From the NCBI RefSeq assembly GCF_900890705.1, contig NZ_CAAHFH010000002.1, positions 1,302,001-1,366,000 of the forward strand: a stretch of 64,000 nt of DNA, given 5' to 3'. Source of the DNA: Pontiella sulfatireligans. Its GTDB lineage: Bacteria > Verrucomicrobiota > Kiritimatiellia > Kiritimatiellales > Pontiellaceae. Position numbers and translations under genes: made by a program. Positions 8,516 through 16,503 of the stretch are shown here, piece by piece (the stretch's first letter is position 1; each line of letters begins with the position of its first letter). Under the pieces are notes generated by a model. That model did no database searches, was not told where the DNA came from, and was given only the letters and a program-made list of their open reading frames with translations.

Positions 8516-9700
8516 ATGAAAGTAATCTTGATTGTTCTGGATTCGGTGGGGATCGGCGCGGCGCCGGACGCGGCGGATTATGGCGACGCGGGCGGCGCAA
8601 CGCTGCAGCATATTGCCGAATCGGTCAGCGGGCTTGAGCTGCCAACGTTGCAGAAGCTCGGTCTGGGCAACATTCCAACCCTCCTCCCTTCCATTCCTCC
8701 AATTCCCGGATGCCCCGCTGTCGATAAACCGCTCGCCTCCTTTGGCGCGATGGAGGAAGCATCGGAGGGCAAGGACACGATTACCGGCCATTGGGAAATG
8801 TGCGGACTCGAAATCATTCCGGGCTTCCATAACTTTCCATTGGAGTTTCCATCGTTCCCCCGCGAGTTCGTGGCAACCTTTGAAAAGGCAACCGGCCGTC
8901 CAATTATTGGGAACAAGGCGGCGAGCGGCATTGCAATCATTGAAGAGCTGGGTGAAGAGCATATGCGCACCGGGGCGTGGATTGCCTACACCAGCGCCGA
9001 CTCGGTGCTGCAGCTGGCTGCACATACTGCCATTATCCCGCTCGACGAACTCTATCGTGGCTGCGAGATTGCGCGCAAGCTCTGCGATCCGCTCAAGGTG
9101 GGCCGCGTGATTGCGCGGCCTTTCATCGGAAAGTCGGGTGCGTTTGAGCGCACGGAAGACCGGCGCGACTATGCCTTCACCCCCGAAGAACCGCTGATCA
9201 CCGAACGGCTGTTCGATGCCGGCGTACCGGTCTATGCCGTCGGTAAGATCGAAGACATTGTAGCGCACCGCGGCATTACCGAGAGCATCCACTCCGGAAG
9301 CACCGAAGAATCGCAAAAAGTGGTTGAGCAGTTTATGCAGAAAGAAGGCGACGGCTTCATCTTCGCCAACTTTATCGACTTCGACATGCTCTACGGCCAC
9401 CGACGCGATCCGATCGGCTATGCCGCCGCGCTAAGGCAGACCGACGACTGGCTCGCATCCTTTCTCCCCCAACTTGGAAAAGACGATGTGCTGCTGCTGA
9501 CGGCCGACCACGGCAACGACCCGACGTTCAAAGGAACCGATCACACACGCGAATATGTGCCGTTGCTGGCATACCGGCCGGGCCGTTCCGGCGAATCCCT
9601 CGGAATCCGCAGGGGCTTCTACGACATTGCGCAGTCGCTCGCAAGCAGCTTCGGCCTCGCCCCGGTCCCACGCGGCGAATCGTTCCTCCAGCGGGCATGA
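8516..9700 (+). CDS. deoB: phosphopentomutase
   Basis: The 394-residue protein matches DeoB over its whole length. The N-terminal MKVILIVLDSVGIGAAPDA carries the metal-binding Asp. The central cap domain has the GHWEM and ASGIAIIEELGEEH motifs. The C terminus has the alkaline-phosphatase-superfamily metal site TADHGNDPTFKGTDHTREY. The enzyme interconverts (deoxy)ribose 1-phosphate and 5-phosphate in nucleoside salvage and is Mn-dependent and cytoplasmic. A guanine-deaminase-like gene lies less than 1 kb downstream, which fits a purine salvage context, although a secreted ankyrin protein separates them. Confidence 0.95.
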   Translation: MKVILIVLDSVGIGAAPDAADYGDAGGATLQHIAESVSGLELPTLQKLGLGNIPTLLPSIPPIPGCPAVDKPLASFGAMEEASEGKDTITGHWEMCGLEIIPGFHNFPLEFPSFPREFVATFEKATGRPIIGNKAASGIAIIEELGEEHMRTGAWIAYTSADSVLQLAAHTAIIPLDELYRGCEIARKLCDPLKVGRVIARPFIGKSGAFERTEDRRDYAFTPEEPLITERLFDAGVPVYAVGKIEDIVAHRGITESIHSGSTEESQKVVEQFMQKEGDGFIFANFIDFDMLYGHRRDPIGYAAALRQTDDWLASFLPQLGKDDVLLLTADHGNDPTFKGTDHTREYVPLLAYRPGRSGESLGIRRGFYDIAQSLASSFGLAPVPRGESFLQRA

Positions 9701-9764
9701 TTCGCCTTGCCTTGACTGCTTAAACGTGGTCGGATGTCCCTTTTAAAACTACAAAGGAACGACC

Positions 9765-10388
9765 ATGACCACTACACGCATAATTTCCGCCGTTCTGCTT
9801 GCAGGCACGCTGTTCTCCGCCCGCGCAGAAGAAGCCGTACTGAAAGCCGCCCCCATTACCCAGCAGGAAGTCATCGAAGCCGCGCTCTACGGCAAGCTCG
9901 ACACCATCAACAAAGCGCTGGCGCAGGGCTACACAGCTGACGCGCGGGATCCCGAAAACCGCACCGCCCTCATGTATGCCGCCTTCAACGGCCAAACCGC
10001 CGTCGTGGCCAAGCTTCTCGACGTGGGCGCCGACATTAACGCGCAGGACAACACGGGCTCCACGGCACTCATGTTTGCCTCCAGCGGCCCCTATTCAGAA
10101 ACCGTCCAGCTCCTGCTCGATCGCGGTGCAAAAATCAATATGGTCGACAACAACGAGCATTTTTCCGCCCTCATGTGGGCCGCGGCCGAGGGCCAGGCCA
10201 GCGTGGTTGAACTGCTGCTCAAAAACAAGGCCGACACCACCCTCCAAGATGTCGATGGCGACACCGCCGAATCCTTCGCCGCCAAGGCCAAGCATTATGA
10301 CGTCGTAAAGATCCTGAAAGCCGCTTCCCCGAAAAAGAAAGAAGCAGCGGCTCCGAAAAAACTGGAAACAGAACAAAAGGCTGAATAA
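9765..10388 (+). CDS. exported ankyrin-repeat protein
   Basis: The 207-residue protein starts behind AAAGGA. Residues 1-22 are a signal peptide (ending SARAEE). Four ankyrin repeats follow between about 45 and 185, with clear TALMYAAFNGQTAVVAKLLDVGADIN-type consensus split over each repeat. The last 25 residues are Lys-, Glu- and Ala-rich. Ankyrin repeats bind proteins, so a periplasmic scaffolding or inhibitor role is likely, but the partner is unknown. Confidence 0.9.
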   Translation: MTTTRIISAVLLAGTLFSARAEEAVLKAAPITQQEVIEAALYGKLDTINKALAQGYTADARDPENRTALMYAAFNGQTAVVAKLLDVGADINAQDNTGSTALMFASSGPYSETVQLLLDRGAKINMVDNNEHFSALMWAAAEGQASVVELLLKNKADTTLQDVDGDTAESFAAKAKHYDVVKILKAASPKKKEAAAPKKLETEQKAE

Positions 10389-10444
10389 TTTCTCTTTCCG
10401 CAACACTGGAAATTATTCTGCCACCAAATTATTCCGCCCTAAAC

Positions 10445-10918
10445 ATGTCGTATTCCGAAACGTTCCTGCGTGAAGCGATCCGGCTCTCCCTCGAAAAGAT
10501 GGAAGCCGGCGACGGCGGACCGTTCGGCGCTGTGGTTGTGAAGGACGGCAAAATCGTCGGCCGGGGCTGGAACCGCGTCACTTCCGCCAACGATCCCACG
10601 GCGCACGCCGAAGTAGAAGCCATCCGCAACGCCTGCGCGAACCTCGAAACGTTTTCGCTGGCCGGGTGCGAAATCTACGCCAGTTGCGAGCCCTGCCCGA
10701 TGTGCCTTGCGGCGATCTACTGGGCGCGGCTCGACGCCCTCTACTTTGCCGGCTCCCGCAACGATGCGGCCAACGCCGGCTTTGACGACGCCCTGCTCTA
10801 CGAAGAGGTGGCAAAAGCCCCGCACTCGCGGTCCCTCAAAACCGAACAGCACCTCAACGCCGAAGCGCAGGCGGTGTTCGTGCAGTGGAAAAGCAAGTCC
10901 GACAAAACCCCTTATTGA
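10445..10918 (+). CDS. guaD: guanine deaminase-like nucleoside deaminase
   Basis: The 157-residue protein belongs to the cytidine/deoxycytidylate deaminase zinc family. His54-Ala-Glu56 and Cys84-Pro-Met-Cys87 provide the zinc ligands and catalytic Glu. The surrounding sequence (CEPCPMCLAAIYWARLDAL and AANAGFDDALLYEE) follows bacterial GuaD of the Bacillus type more closely than TadA, which lacks the AGFDD segment. It would convert guanine to xanthine in the cytoplasm. Length is typical. Confidence 0.85.
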   Translation: MSYSETFLREAIRLSLEKMEAGDGGPFGAVVVKDGKIVGRGWNRVTSANDPTAHAEVEAIRNACANLETFSLAGCEIYASCEPCPMCLAAIYWARLDALYFAGSRNDAANAGFDDALLYEEVAKAPHSRSLKTEQHLNAEAQAVFVQWKSKSDKTPY

Positions 10919-10933
10919 ATAGGAGCATTACCG

Positions 10934-11377
10934 ATGACCAAGAGACGTCTCATAACCGCCGGTATCTTTGCAGGAACTGCGACCCTGCTCTCCTCGTGCG
11001 GAAGCATCATCTATCCCGAGCGCGTCAACCAGAAGGAGCACGGCGGTTTCGACTTCTTGATTATGGGCATGGATGCCGTCGGACTGCTGTTTTTTCTAGT
11101 TCCCGGCATCGTTGCCTTTGCGGTTGATTTTGGAACCGGCGCCATTTACTTCCCTGCAGACCACAAGAAGAACGAACGGGAGCGCACGGTGTTCGATCGG
11201 ATCGATTCGCAGGCCCGGCTCGACAGACATGAAATCGAGCGGCTCGTCGAAAGACGGACAGGATGCTCCATCGAACTCAACGAGGACCGGGTTCTGGCCA
11301 AACGGCTCAACCACATCAGCGAATTCAACGAAGCCTGCAGCAGCCTCTCCGCCCAAGCGATGCTGGCCTCAAACTAG
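10934..11377 (+). CDS. small lipoprotein with one membrane segment, unknown function
   Basis: The 147-residue protein begins 15 bases after the deaminase gene behind TAGGAG, so the two are probably cotranscribed. A lipobox (L-S-S-C) ends the signal peptide near residue 22. A hydrophobic glycine-rich stretch (GMDAVGLLFFLVPGIVAFAVDFGTGAIYFP) spans about residues 40-70 and is reminiscent of small YceK/YidQ-type lipoproteins, though I would not assign the family. The C-terminal half is charged and helical. Confidence 0.75.
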   Translation: MTKRRLITAGIFAGTATLLSSCGSIIYPERVNQKEHGGFDFLIMGMDAVGLLFFLVPGIVAFAVDFGTGAIYFPADHKKNERERTVFDRIDSQARLDRHEIERLVERRTGCSIELNEDRVLAKRLNHISEFNEACSSLSAQAMLASN

Positions 11378-11396
11378 AGCGGATCACGATTGAGAT

Positions 11397-11490
11397 GCCG
11401 GAACTTAGGGCGGCTGGTCCGCCGTAGCCCGAAGGCGGGAGCTCACGGCACGAAAGCCGGGTCCACGCTGCTTCGCATACAAGTTCCGGC
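11397..11490. repeat. 94-bp element with 10-bp perfect terminal inverted repeats
   Basis: GCCGGAACTT (11397-11406) is repeated in inverted form at 11481-11490. Smaller GC palindromes such as GGCGG/CCGCC lie inside. There is no coding potential. Together with the next repeat it fills most of the gene-free gap 11378-11713. Confidence 0.65.
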
Positions 11491-11558
11491 TCTACCGGCA
11501 AATGCCCGAGTACTCAGTCAGGGAATTATATGCAATTCACCTGAATAAAATTGTTTCG

Positions 11559-11603
11559 CGCAAAGACGCAAAGAACGCCAATCCAGGGAATTCTTTGTGT
11601 CTT
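11559..11603. repeat. copy of the CGCAAAGACGCAAAG palindromic repeat family
   Basis: CGCAAAGACGCAAAGAA is followed after a short spacer by TTCTTTGTGTCTT, an imperfect inverted copy. Related copies occur near 47.6, 58.7 and 62.1 kb. Confidence 0.7.
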
Positions 11604-11713
11604 GGCAACTTGAGTGACCAAAGGGAACGGGCGTGAGAATACCATTCAAGTTAGTTCCGTATTAGTGCCCCTTACGACGGATTTGAACAGAAGAGATATT
11701 GGCTGACTCAGCA

Positions 11714-12199
11714 CTAGCGTCTGGAAGCGAAAGCCTCCACCGCCTGCACAAAGGCGACGGGGTCGTCCGGAGAAACCACGATCGTCCGCTCCGCAAAACA
11801 CAGCACGACCGTTTTGTTTAGATCGTTGACGAAGGCTCTGAATTTGCCCAATGCCTTGTTGCGGTAGAGGCCGGCGAAGACAAACAGTCCGCCGTTGCCG
11901 CATAGCCGAATGGAACCGCGCAGGGCGTTCGGCACAACCGCCACCGACCGGAGGCTGTCCAGCGGAAACCTTGTTTCCCAACCCAGCCGCTTGATGATCA
12001 GCACGCCATCGGAAACTTTATAGCCCCGAATAATGAAGGGCAGCGCCAAAACCAGCAAAAGCGGAAACAGCACCATCATTTTACCATCTGCGTTGCCCGA
12101 GGCGTAGATCGCGATGAACAACACAACCACGCCGCCGCTGATCCCTGTCAGCAACGCCCCCCATGGCGCGCGAAACGCTTGACGGCCGCTGTTTTTCAT
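11714..12199 (-). CDS. membrane protein with PH-like domain
   Basis: From the ATG at 12199, behind AGGGGGG, the protein has 161 residues. Two hydrophobic segments between about 12 and 58 form a membrane hairpin. They are followed by YKVSDGVLIIKRLGWETRFPLDSLRSV, the hallmark of bacterial PH-like (bPH) domains, and a beta-rich tail. Function unknown; such domains usually bind lipids or peptides at the inner membrane. The radical SAM gene lies 16 bases upstream, so the two share a transcript. Confidence 0.75.
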   Translation of the reverse strand: MKNSGRQAFRAPWGALLTGISGGVVVLFIAIYASGNADGKMMVLFPLLLVLALPFIIRGYKVSDGVLIIKRLGWETRFPLDSLRSVAVVPNALRGSIRLCGNGGLFVFAGLYRNKALGKFRAFVNDLNKTVVLCFAERTIVVSPDDPVAFVQAVEAFASRR

Positions 12200-12215
12200 A
12201 GCAATTCCCCCCTGC

Positions 12216-13151
12216 TTAGGACTGACGCTGGAAATAATAGGTTTCATCGCCCCTGCGGTCTACCTTCAGCAGACCCGCCGAAACCATGCTCTTGAGCGTC
12301 TTGAATATTTTTTCCGGAGGCATGTTGAACTCATCGGCCAGCTGTCCGCAGGTTGCGGGGTGGCGCTTAATCAGCGCCGCCAGCGCCGCCTCGCTGATCT
12401 CCAGCGACTCGAAGCCCTGCTTCTTGAATGAAGCCGCGACCGAGGCCGTGGGGCCGAACAGCTCAGCCAAAGCTTTTAGGCGCTCCTCCGGCACGGCGGT
12501 CACGCTGGAGTCCGCCGGCGGGCGGACCGCGGTGTTGATATCGATCCGGTCGGGATTGATCGACTTAACGACTTCTGCAATTTTATGAATATTGGAGGTT
12601 TGCGAATTGACGCCTTCAATAATGAACACCTCCACCGCCAGCTCGCCGAGATATTCCGAACGGAACGCCTGCTCTCCTTTTACCAGAAGCTCAAAGGTCA
12701 CCCCCTGCGCCGGGCGGTGGATCTGCTGGAAGCTGGCTTCGTCCCATGCACTGAGCGTCACCTTCACCTTATCGGCCAAGGCCGCCTCCTCACGGACTTC
12801 GGGATAATGCATCAACGTTCCGTTGCTTAGCAGCACCGAAGCAATATCGGTGTTGTCCTTCACCCAGCAGAGCACGTCGCCGAAATGGTGGTGCAGCGTC
12901 GGTTCGCCCGAACCCGCCAGCGTAATATGGTCGGCAACGCCGTCGGCCGCTTTCCAGCGTTCGAGTTCGGCCAGCACATCCTGCATCGGCACATAGTCGC
13001 CGCGCTCATTCACCGCGCAGGGGGTCTCGCCCAGTTGGCAGTAGGTGCAGTTCATGGTGCAGGTCTTGAACGGAATCAAATCCACGCCCAGCGAGCGGCC
13101 CAGCCGGCGCGACGGAACGGGGCCAAAAAGATAGTCATATGCCTTATTCAT
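12216..13151 (-). CDS. radical SAM protein with C-terminal winged helix
   Basis: The 311-residue protein starts MNKAYDYLFGPVPSRRLGRSLG, the conserved opening of the COG0731-like radical SAM family. Cys31, Cys35 and Cys38 (C-x3-C-x2-C) bind the 4Fe-4S cluster; GSGEPT is the SAM-contact motif. Residues about 240-311 form a winged-helix domain of the kind that senses or binds nucleic acid or protein. Relatives are annotated as wyosine-base or pyruvate-formate-lyase-activating-like enzymes, but the substrate of this bacterial group is not known to me. Confidence 0.85.
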   Translation of the reverse strand: MNKAYDYLFGPVPSRRLGRSLGVDLIPFKTCTMNCTYCQLGETPCAVNERGDYVPMQDVLAELERWKAADGVADHITLAGSGEPTLHHHFGDVLCWVKDNTDIASVLLSNGTLMHYPEVREEAALADKVKVTLSAWDEASFQQIHRPAQGVTFELLVKGEQAFRSEYLGELAVEVFIIEGVNSQTSNIHKIAEVVKSINPDRIDINTAVRPPADSSVTAVPEERLKALAELFGPTASVAASFKKQGFESLEISEAALAALIKRHPATCGQLADEFNMPPEKIFKTLKSMVSAGLLKVDRRGDETYYFQRQS

Positions 13152-13211
13152 GACTTAAGATTCGTTCTTTTCACTTTGCGAAGCAAGCAAACAAGGCTCA
13201 TAGTCTTTCGC

Positions 13212-14612
13212 ATGAAAACGCTGATCATGACTTTCTTCGCGGTTCTCGCGGCGGTCGCCTGCGGCCAAAGCGCCTCGGAGCTCTACCAAACCCACTGCTC
13301 CCACTGCCACGGCATTAACTTCCAAGGGGGCAATGCCCAGAGTCTCGTCGACGGCATCTGGCAGTTTGGCGGCAGCACCGGGCACATTTCCAGCAACATC
13401 AAAAACGGCATCACCCACCTTGGCATGCCGGCTTATGAAAAAACGCTGACCGGCCCGCAGACCAAGTCCATCGCCGAGTTTCTGCTCAACGCCGAAAAAG
13501 AAGCGGGCGCTGTTAAGCCGCCCATCCCCGAAACCCTCCAAACCTTAGACTACACGATCGACGTCGAAATCTGGGCAGAGGGTCTGGAAATCCCGTGGGA
13601 CATCGCCTTTCTTGATGCCGACACCGCCCTCATCACCGAACGGCCGGGACGGCTGCGCGTGGTCGATAAAGGCAAGCTCTATACGAAGCCGGTGGAGGGC
13701 ACGCCCAAGGTGGTGGCCGAAGGCCAAGGCGGCCTGCTCGCGGTCGCATTCGACCCCGACTACACGCAAGAAGGCAACCAGTGGGTCTACCTCGCCTACA
13801 GCCACGGGCTAGAGATGCTGCCCAACGGCAAACGCGCTCCGGCCATGACCAAGGTTGTTCGCGGCCGCATCAACGGGAACACCTGGGCCGACGAACAGGT
13901 GCTCTTCGAGGCGAAGCACGACGACTACCGCACCACCCGCCACCACTACGGCACGCGCATCGTGTTCGACGCCGATAAAAACCTCTACTTCTCCATCGGC
14001 GACCGCGGCACCGGCATCCATGCGCAGGACCTCTCCAAGCCCAACGGAAAAATCCACCGCATCCAACGCGACGGCGTCATCCCCAAAGGCAACCCCTTCC
14101 GGAGAAAGAGCGGCGCCCTCCCCTCCATCTACACCTACGGCAACCGCAACCCCCAGGGCATCTCTGTTCATCCCGTCACCGGCAAAATCTGGGCCTCCGA
14201 ACACGGTCCGCTCGGCGGCGATGAAATCAACCTGATCGCTCCGGGGAAAAACTATGGCTGGCCCATCATCACCTACGGCAAAAACTACAACGGCTCCATC
14301 ATCACCGAGTTCGTCCGCAAAGACGGCATGGAGCAGCCCGTCTGGTATTGGAACCCCTCCACCGCCGTCTGCGGCATCGACTTCTATCACGGCGACCTTT
14401 TCCCCAAGTGGAACAACAAGCTGCTCGTCGGCGCATTGAAGTATGAAGACGTCCGCGTGCTCGACATCGAAGGAAGCCGCGTCATGCACGAAGAGGTGAT
14501 CCTTAAAAACGCCGGCCGCGTCCGCGACGTCGCCTGCGGTCCCGACGGCGCCGTCTACGTCGTCCTCAACGATCCCGGCACCATCCTCCGCCTCACCCCG
14601 AAAAAGGATTAG
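13212..14612 (+). CDS. cytochrome c - PQQ-dependent sugar dehydrogenase fusion
   Basis: The 466-residue protein starts at the ATG at 13212, giving a signal peptide (MKTLIMTFFAVLAAVACGQSA). Residues 20-100 are a c-type cytochrome: Cys29-x2-Cys32-His33 binds haem, and a Met in LGMPAY is a likely axial ligand. Residues about 115-465 are the Glucose/Sorbosone dehydrogenase propeller, with IPWDIAFL, ITERPGRLRV, GDRG, YGNRNPQG and EHGPLGGDEIN motifs that line the PQQ and calcium site. It would oxidise an aldose in the periplasm and pass electrons to its own haem. The usual order in many soluble homologues is propeller first, so the N-terminal cytochrome is of note. Confidence 0.9.
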   Translation: MKTLIMTFFAVLAAVACGQSASELYQTHCSHCHGINFQGGNAQSLVDGIWQFGGSTGHISSNIKNGITHLGMPAYEKTLTGPQTKSIAEFLLNAEKEAGAVKPPIPETLQTLDYTIDVEIWAEGLEIPWDIAFLDADTALITERPGRLRVVDKGKLYTKPVEGTPKVVAEGQGGLLAVAFDPDYTQEGNQWVYLAYSHGLEMLPNGKRAPAMTKVVRGRINGNTWADEQVLFEAKHDDYRTTRHHYGTRIVFDADKNLYFSIGDRGTGIHAQDLSKPNGKIHRIQRDGVIPKGNPFRRKSGALPSIYTYGNRNPQGISVHPVTGKIWASEHGPLGGDEINLIAPGKNYGWPIITYGKNYNGSIITEFVRKDGMEQPVWYWNPSTAVCGIDFYHGDLFPKWNNKLLVGALKYEDVRVLDIEGSRVMHEEVILKNAGRVRDVACGPDGAVYVVLNDPGTILRLTPKKD

Positions 14613-14630
14613 TGCGGATCAGCAAGTCGC

Positions 14631-14918
14631 CTAACGGTCTTGCCACGGTTGCGGATCTTGCCGCAAGTGCATAATGCCACCGACCACAATGCAATCACGC
14701 CGGGCTTCATATAGAATGCCATACGGAAAACGATCCGTCAGATAGCGACGGGAACGAGAGGAAAAAACAGGCCATGCGGAAGGATGCTCTTGAATGCGTT
14801 TAAAGCCACGCTGAACTTCGGCGGCGAATTCATAGCCAAGGCCAAGGCATTGTGCGTTGTAGTAGTCCACGGCATCGACTAGTTCACGCTCGGCAGAGGA
14901 AAGAACAAGCAGTTTCAT
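14631..14918 (-). CDS. ParE/RelE-family toxin
   Basis: The 95-residue protein has the compact RelE/ParE fold pattern: an N-terminal strand, two helices (AERELVDAVDYYNAQ, YEFAAEVQRGFKRIQEHPSAWP), then RRYLTDRFPYGILYEARRD. It overlaps the antitoxin gene by four bases (ATGA). ParE members poison gyrase, while RelE members cut mRNA; the sequence alone does not decide which, though the DRFPYGILYE segment is common in ParE. Confidence 0.9.
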   Translation of the reverse strand: MKLLVLSSAERELVDAVDYYNAQCLGLGYEFAAEVQRGFKRIQEHPSAWPVFSSRSRRYLTDRFPYGILYEARRDCIVVGGIMHLRQDPQPWQDR

Positions 14919-15139
14919 CCTTTGGCGATCCGATCAAAAACTTCGCTAGCCGGAGACGCCTGAATTTTTCCCGCATCATAAGCTTCCAGACGGGAATCCA
15001 CTTCCTTTTTCCACGCCTCATCAATCGGGCGTTCCGTGGCTCCATCAAAGCTAAGAAAAAGGCGTTCAATAAGCTCCGCCCGATCCACTGGGGATAAAAC
15101 CAATGCACTTTCCATAACCTTTTCTGCAATTGCGGTCAT
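14915..15139 (-). CDS. addiction-module antitoxin
   Basis: A 74-residue protein of the addiction-module family that pairs with ParE-like toxins. The signature LSPVDRAELIERLFLSFD and the central W in IDEAWKKEVDSRLEAYDAG are clear. It is translated before and coupled to the toxin. The pair sits next to the left edge of the integrated element but outside it. Confidence 0.88.
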   Translation of the reverse strand: MTAIAEKVMESALVLSPVDRAELIERLFLSFDGATERPIDEAWKKEVDSRLEAYDAGKIQASPASEVFDRIAKG

Positions 15140-15256
15140 AATAAATACCTTTTTGAATTCGAGGGAAATATAGCACGCATTGGGGTAAAAGCAATATCGA
15201 CTGAATTAGGCTCTCCGTCAAAAACGGGACTTCAGGGGCACATCCCGTCCGGGCAC

Positions 15257-15288
15257 AAAAAAACCGCAGGATCAATTGATCTGCGGTT
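15257..15288 (-). terminator. orphan terminator, probably that of tRNA-Leu
   Basis: On the minus strand AACCGCAG pairs with CTGCGGTT around an inner GATCAATTGATC palindrome and is followed by seven T. No minus-strand gene ends just upstream in the present arrangement. It lies directly beside the displaced tRNA-Leu 3' end at 15293-15319, exactly where the tRNA terminator would have been before the element inserted. Confidence 0.75.
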
Positions 15289-15292
15289 AAAA

Positions 15293-15319
15293 AATGGTGC
15301 TCGGGGTGGGATTCGAACC
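15293..15319 (+). repeat. attL: displaced 3' end of tRNA-Leu
   Basis: The 27 bases are identical to 22811-22837 and include the complement of the CCA end, the acceptor strand and most of the T arm. The match stops abruptly after ATTCGAACC. Confidence 0.92.
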
Positions 15320-15359
15320 TGCCTGACACCCCTGCAAACATTGGGGATGATGGTTCACC

Positions 15360-15379
15360 ACCTCAAATAGCACCTCAAA
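15360..15379 (+). repeat. candidate integrase arm site (left)
   Basis: ACCTCAAATAGCACCTCAAA matches 22668-22687 at 19 of 20 bases, in the same orientation. Both lie inside the element, 40 and 124 bases from their att repeats. The rest of 15320-15497 shows no gene. Confidence 0.5.
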
Positions 15380-15497
15380 CGGCAGGCGTCGACAGTCAGC
15401 TCCTGACAGTAATAAACAGCTGGAACACTCTTTCCAAACCTCTGCGTGAGGCCGTCCTGGCACTTGTGCGGACTGCATCAGGTAAGGAGGTTTCGGA

Positions 15498-15665
15498 ATG
15501 AGTGCGTTCGGCGACATCCACTCCATCATCGTAAAAGCGTTGAAGCGCATTGTGAACGTCTTCGGATCAATGCGCTTGAACGCGGATGGTGGCTTCCCTT
15601 CCCCTAACGAGAGAAAAAGCAGGATGGTTATTTGTGTTGTCTCTGAAATGGAGGCTAAACAATGA
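15498..15665 (+). CDS. small coupled ORF of the element (55 residues)
   Basis: ATG at 15498 follows AAGGAGG at six bases. The 55-codon frame ends with a TGA that overlaps the ATG of the next gene. The peptide begins MSAFGDIHSIIVKALKRIV, an amphipathic basic helix, and has a short hydrophobic stretch (MVICVV) near the end. No family recognised. The strong ribosome site and coupling make it likely to be real. Confidence 0.5.
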   Translation: MSAFGDIHSIIVKALKRIVNVFGSMRLNADGGFPSPNERKSRMVICVVSEMEAKQ

Positions 15666-16147
15666 AGCACTCCGGCGAAACCATTTTAGGCGGCACATCA
15701 CGGAATATGTCCGAGGGAGGATATGGCAATGCTGGAGAGCACCCAGAGCGCCTTCGGAGCGGCGAAGAAAATGATGTGTCGCCCCTTTTTCCAGAACACA
15801 GCCAAAGTAGCGAAACGTCCGTAACAAAGAGCGGATCCTTGCTGGAGCGTAGCTCCCCTGTTTCTTTGCCGCCCGAAGCGAAAAACTACCGACCGCAGGG
15901 CGGAACTACCGGTGAACGAGCAATCAAGCAACGCCTGCTCCCTCATGGTTCAAAGCCTTCCTCGATCGCGGCGGATCAACCTCAAGACTCCGGCATTCTG
16001 CAACTACGGCTGTTTGATGATCTACCGGAATATATTTCACACCATCGGAAAAAGGTTTCCGAAATGGAATCTCTATCGGAAGAAGTCCGGGATGGAGATA
16101 TTCAATTTGAAATACCGGACTTTATGAAGATGAGGTACCCAAGATGA
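15662..16147 (+). CDS. hypothetical protein of the element
   Basis: 161 residues, starting behind GGAGG and sharing ATGA overlaps with both neighbours. The first 100 residues are Ser-, Gly-, Pro- and Glu-rich and look disordered. The C-terminal 45 residues (LRLFDDLPEYISHHRKKVSEMESLSEEV) look folded. No family recognised. Its position just before an SSB-like gene and the Rep gene suggests a part in element replication. Confidence 0.55.
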   Translation: MKHSGETILGGTSRNMSEGGYGNAGEHPERLRSGEENDVSPLFPEHSQSSETSVTKSGSLLERSSPVSLPPEAKNYRPQGGTTGERAIKQRLLPHGSKPSSIAADQPQDSGILQLRLFDDLPEYISHHRKKVSEMESLSEEVRDGDIQFEIPDFMKMRYPR

Positions 16148-16416
16148 AAGTAAAAGTGCAAATCCTAGGGCATGAAAAGTTCGATACTAAAAAGGGCGTG
16201 CTGCGCCATCAACTGGCCTGCCTGGATATGGACACGCAAAAGAGATTGATCAATACATTTGATTATTCTTATTCCGACCTGGATCAAGACACCTGTGGCG
16301 ATCCGGAAAAACTCATAGGTAAAATTGTTGAAATCGGTCTTACTCATATTGAGGCCGGCTTCGGTGGTCGGATTCGTACGCGGGGAGAAATTCTTACGGC
16401 TCCAAAAGCCGCGTAA
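16144..16416 (+). CDS. small protein, possibly ssDNA-binding
   Basis: 90 residues, coupled to the previous gene by ATGA. The sequence alternates beta-like segments (MKVKVQILGHEK, HQLACLDM, GKIVEIGLTHIEAGFGGRIR) with few charged helices, an arrangement compatible with an OB-fold protein. In small rolling-circle replicons and filamentous phages a single-strand-binding protein of about this size lies next to the Rep gene. That is the basis of the suggestion; there is no direct motif. Confidence 0.6.
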   Translation: MKVKVQILGHEKFDTKKGVLRHQLACLDMDTQKRLINTFDYSYSDLDQDTCGDPEKLIGKIVEIGLTHIEAGFGGRIRTRGEILTAPKAA

Positions 16417-16503
16417 GTTGTTACCAGACGCGGGGGCCGTCTTTAACTGCCCTCCGGTGTTTACAATGGTCTGACCGGAACTCGGACAACGAGGCATAGT
16501 AAA

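Noticed and set aside
12885..13211. Long N-terminal extension of the sugar dehydrogenase gene
   Set aside because: It is antisense to the radical SAM gene; the ATG at 13212 gives a proper signal peptide.
15293..15319. Second tRNA-Leu gene
   Set aside because: Only the 3' 25 bases match; there is no anticodon or D arm. It is the att repeat.
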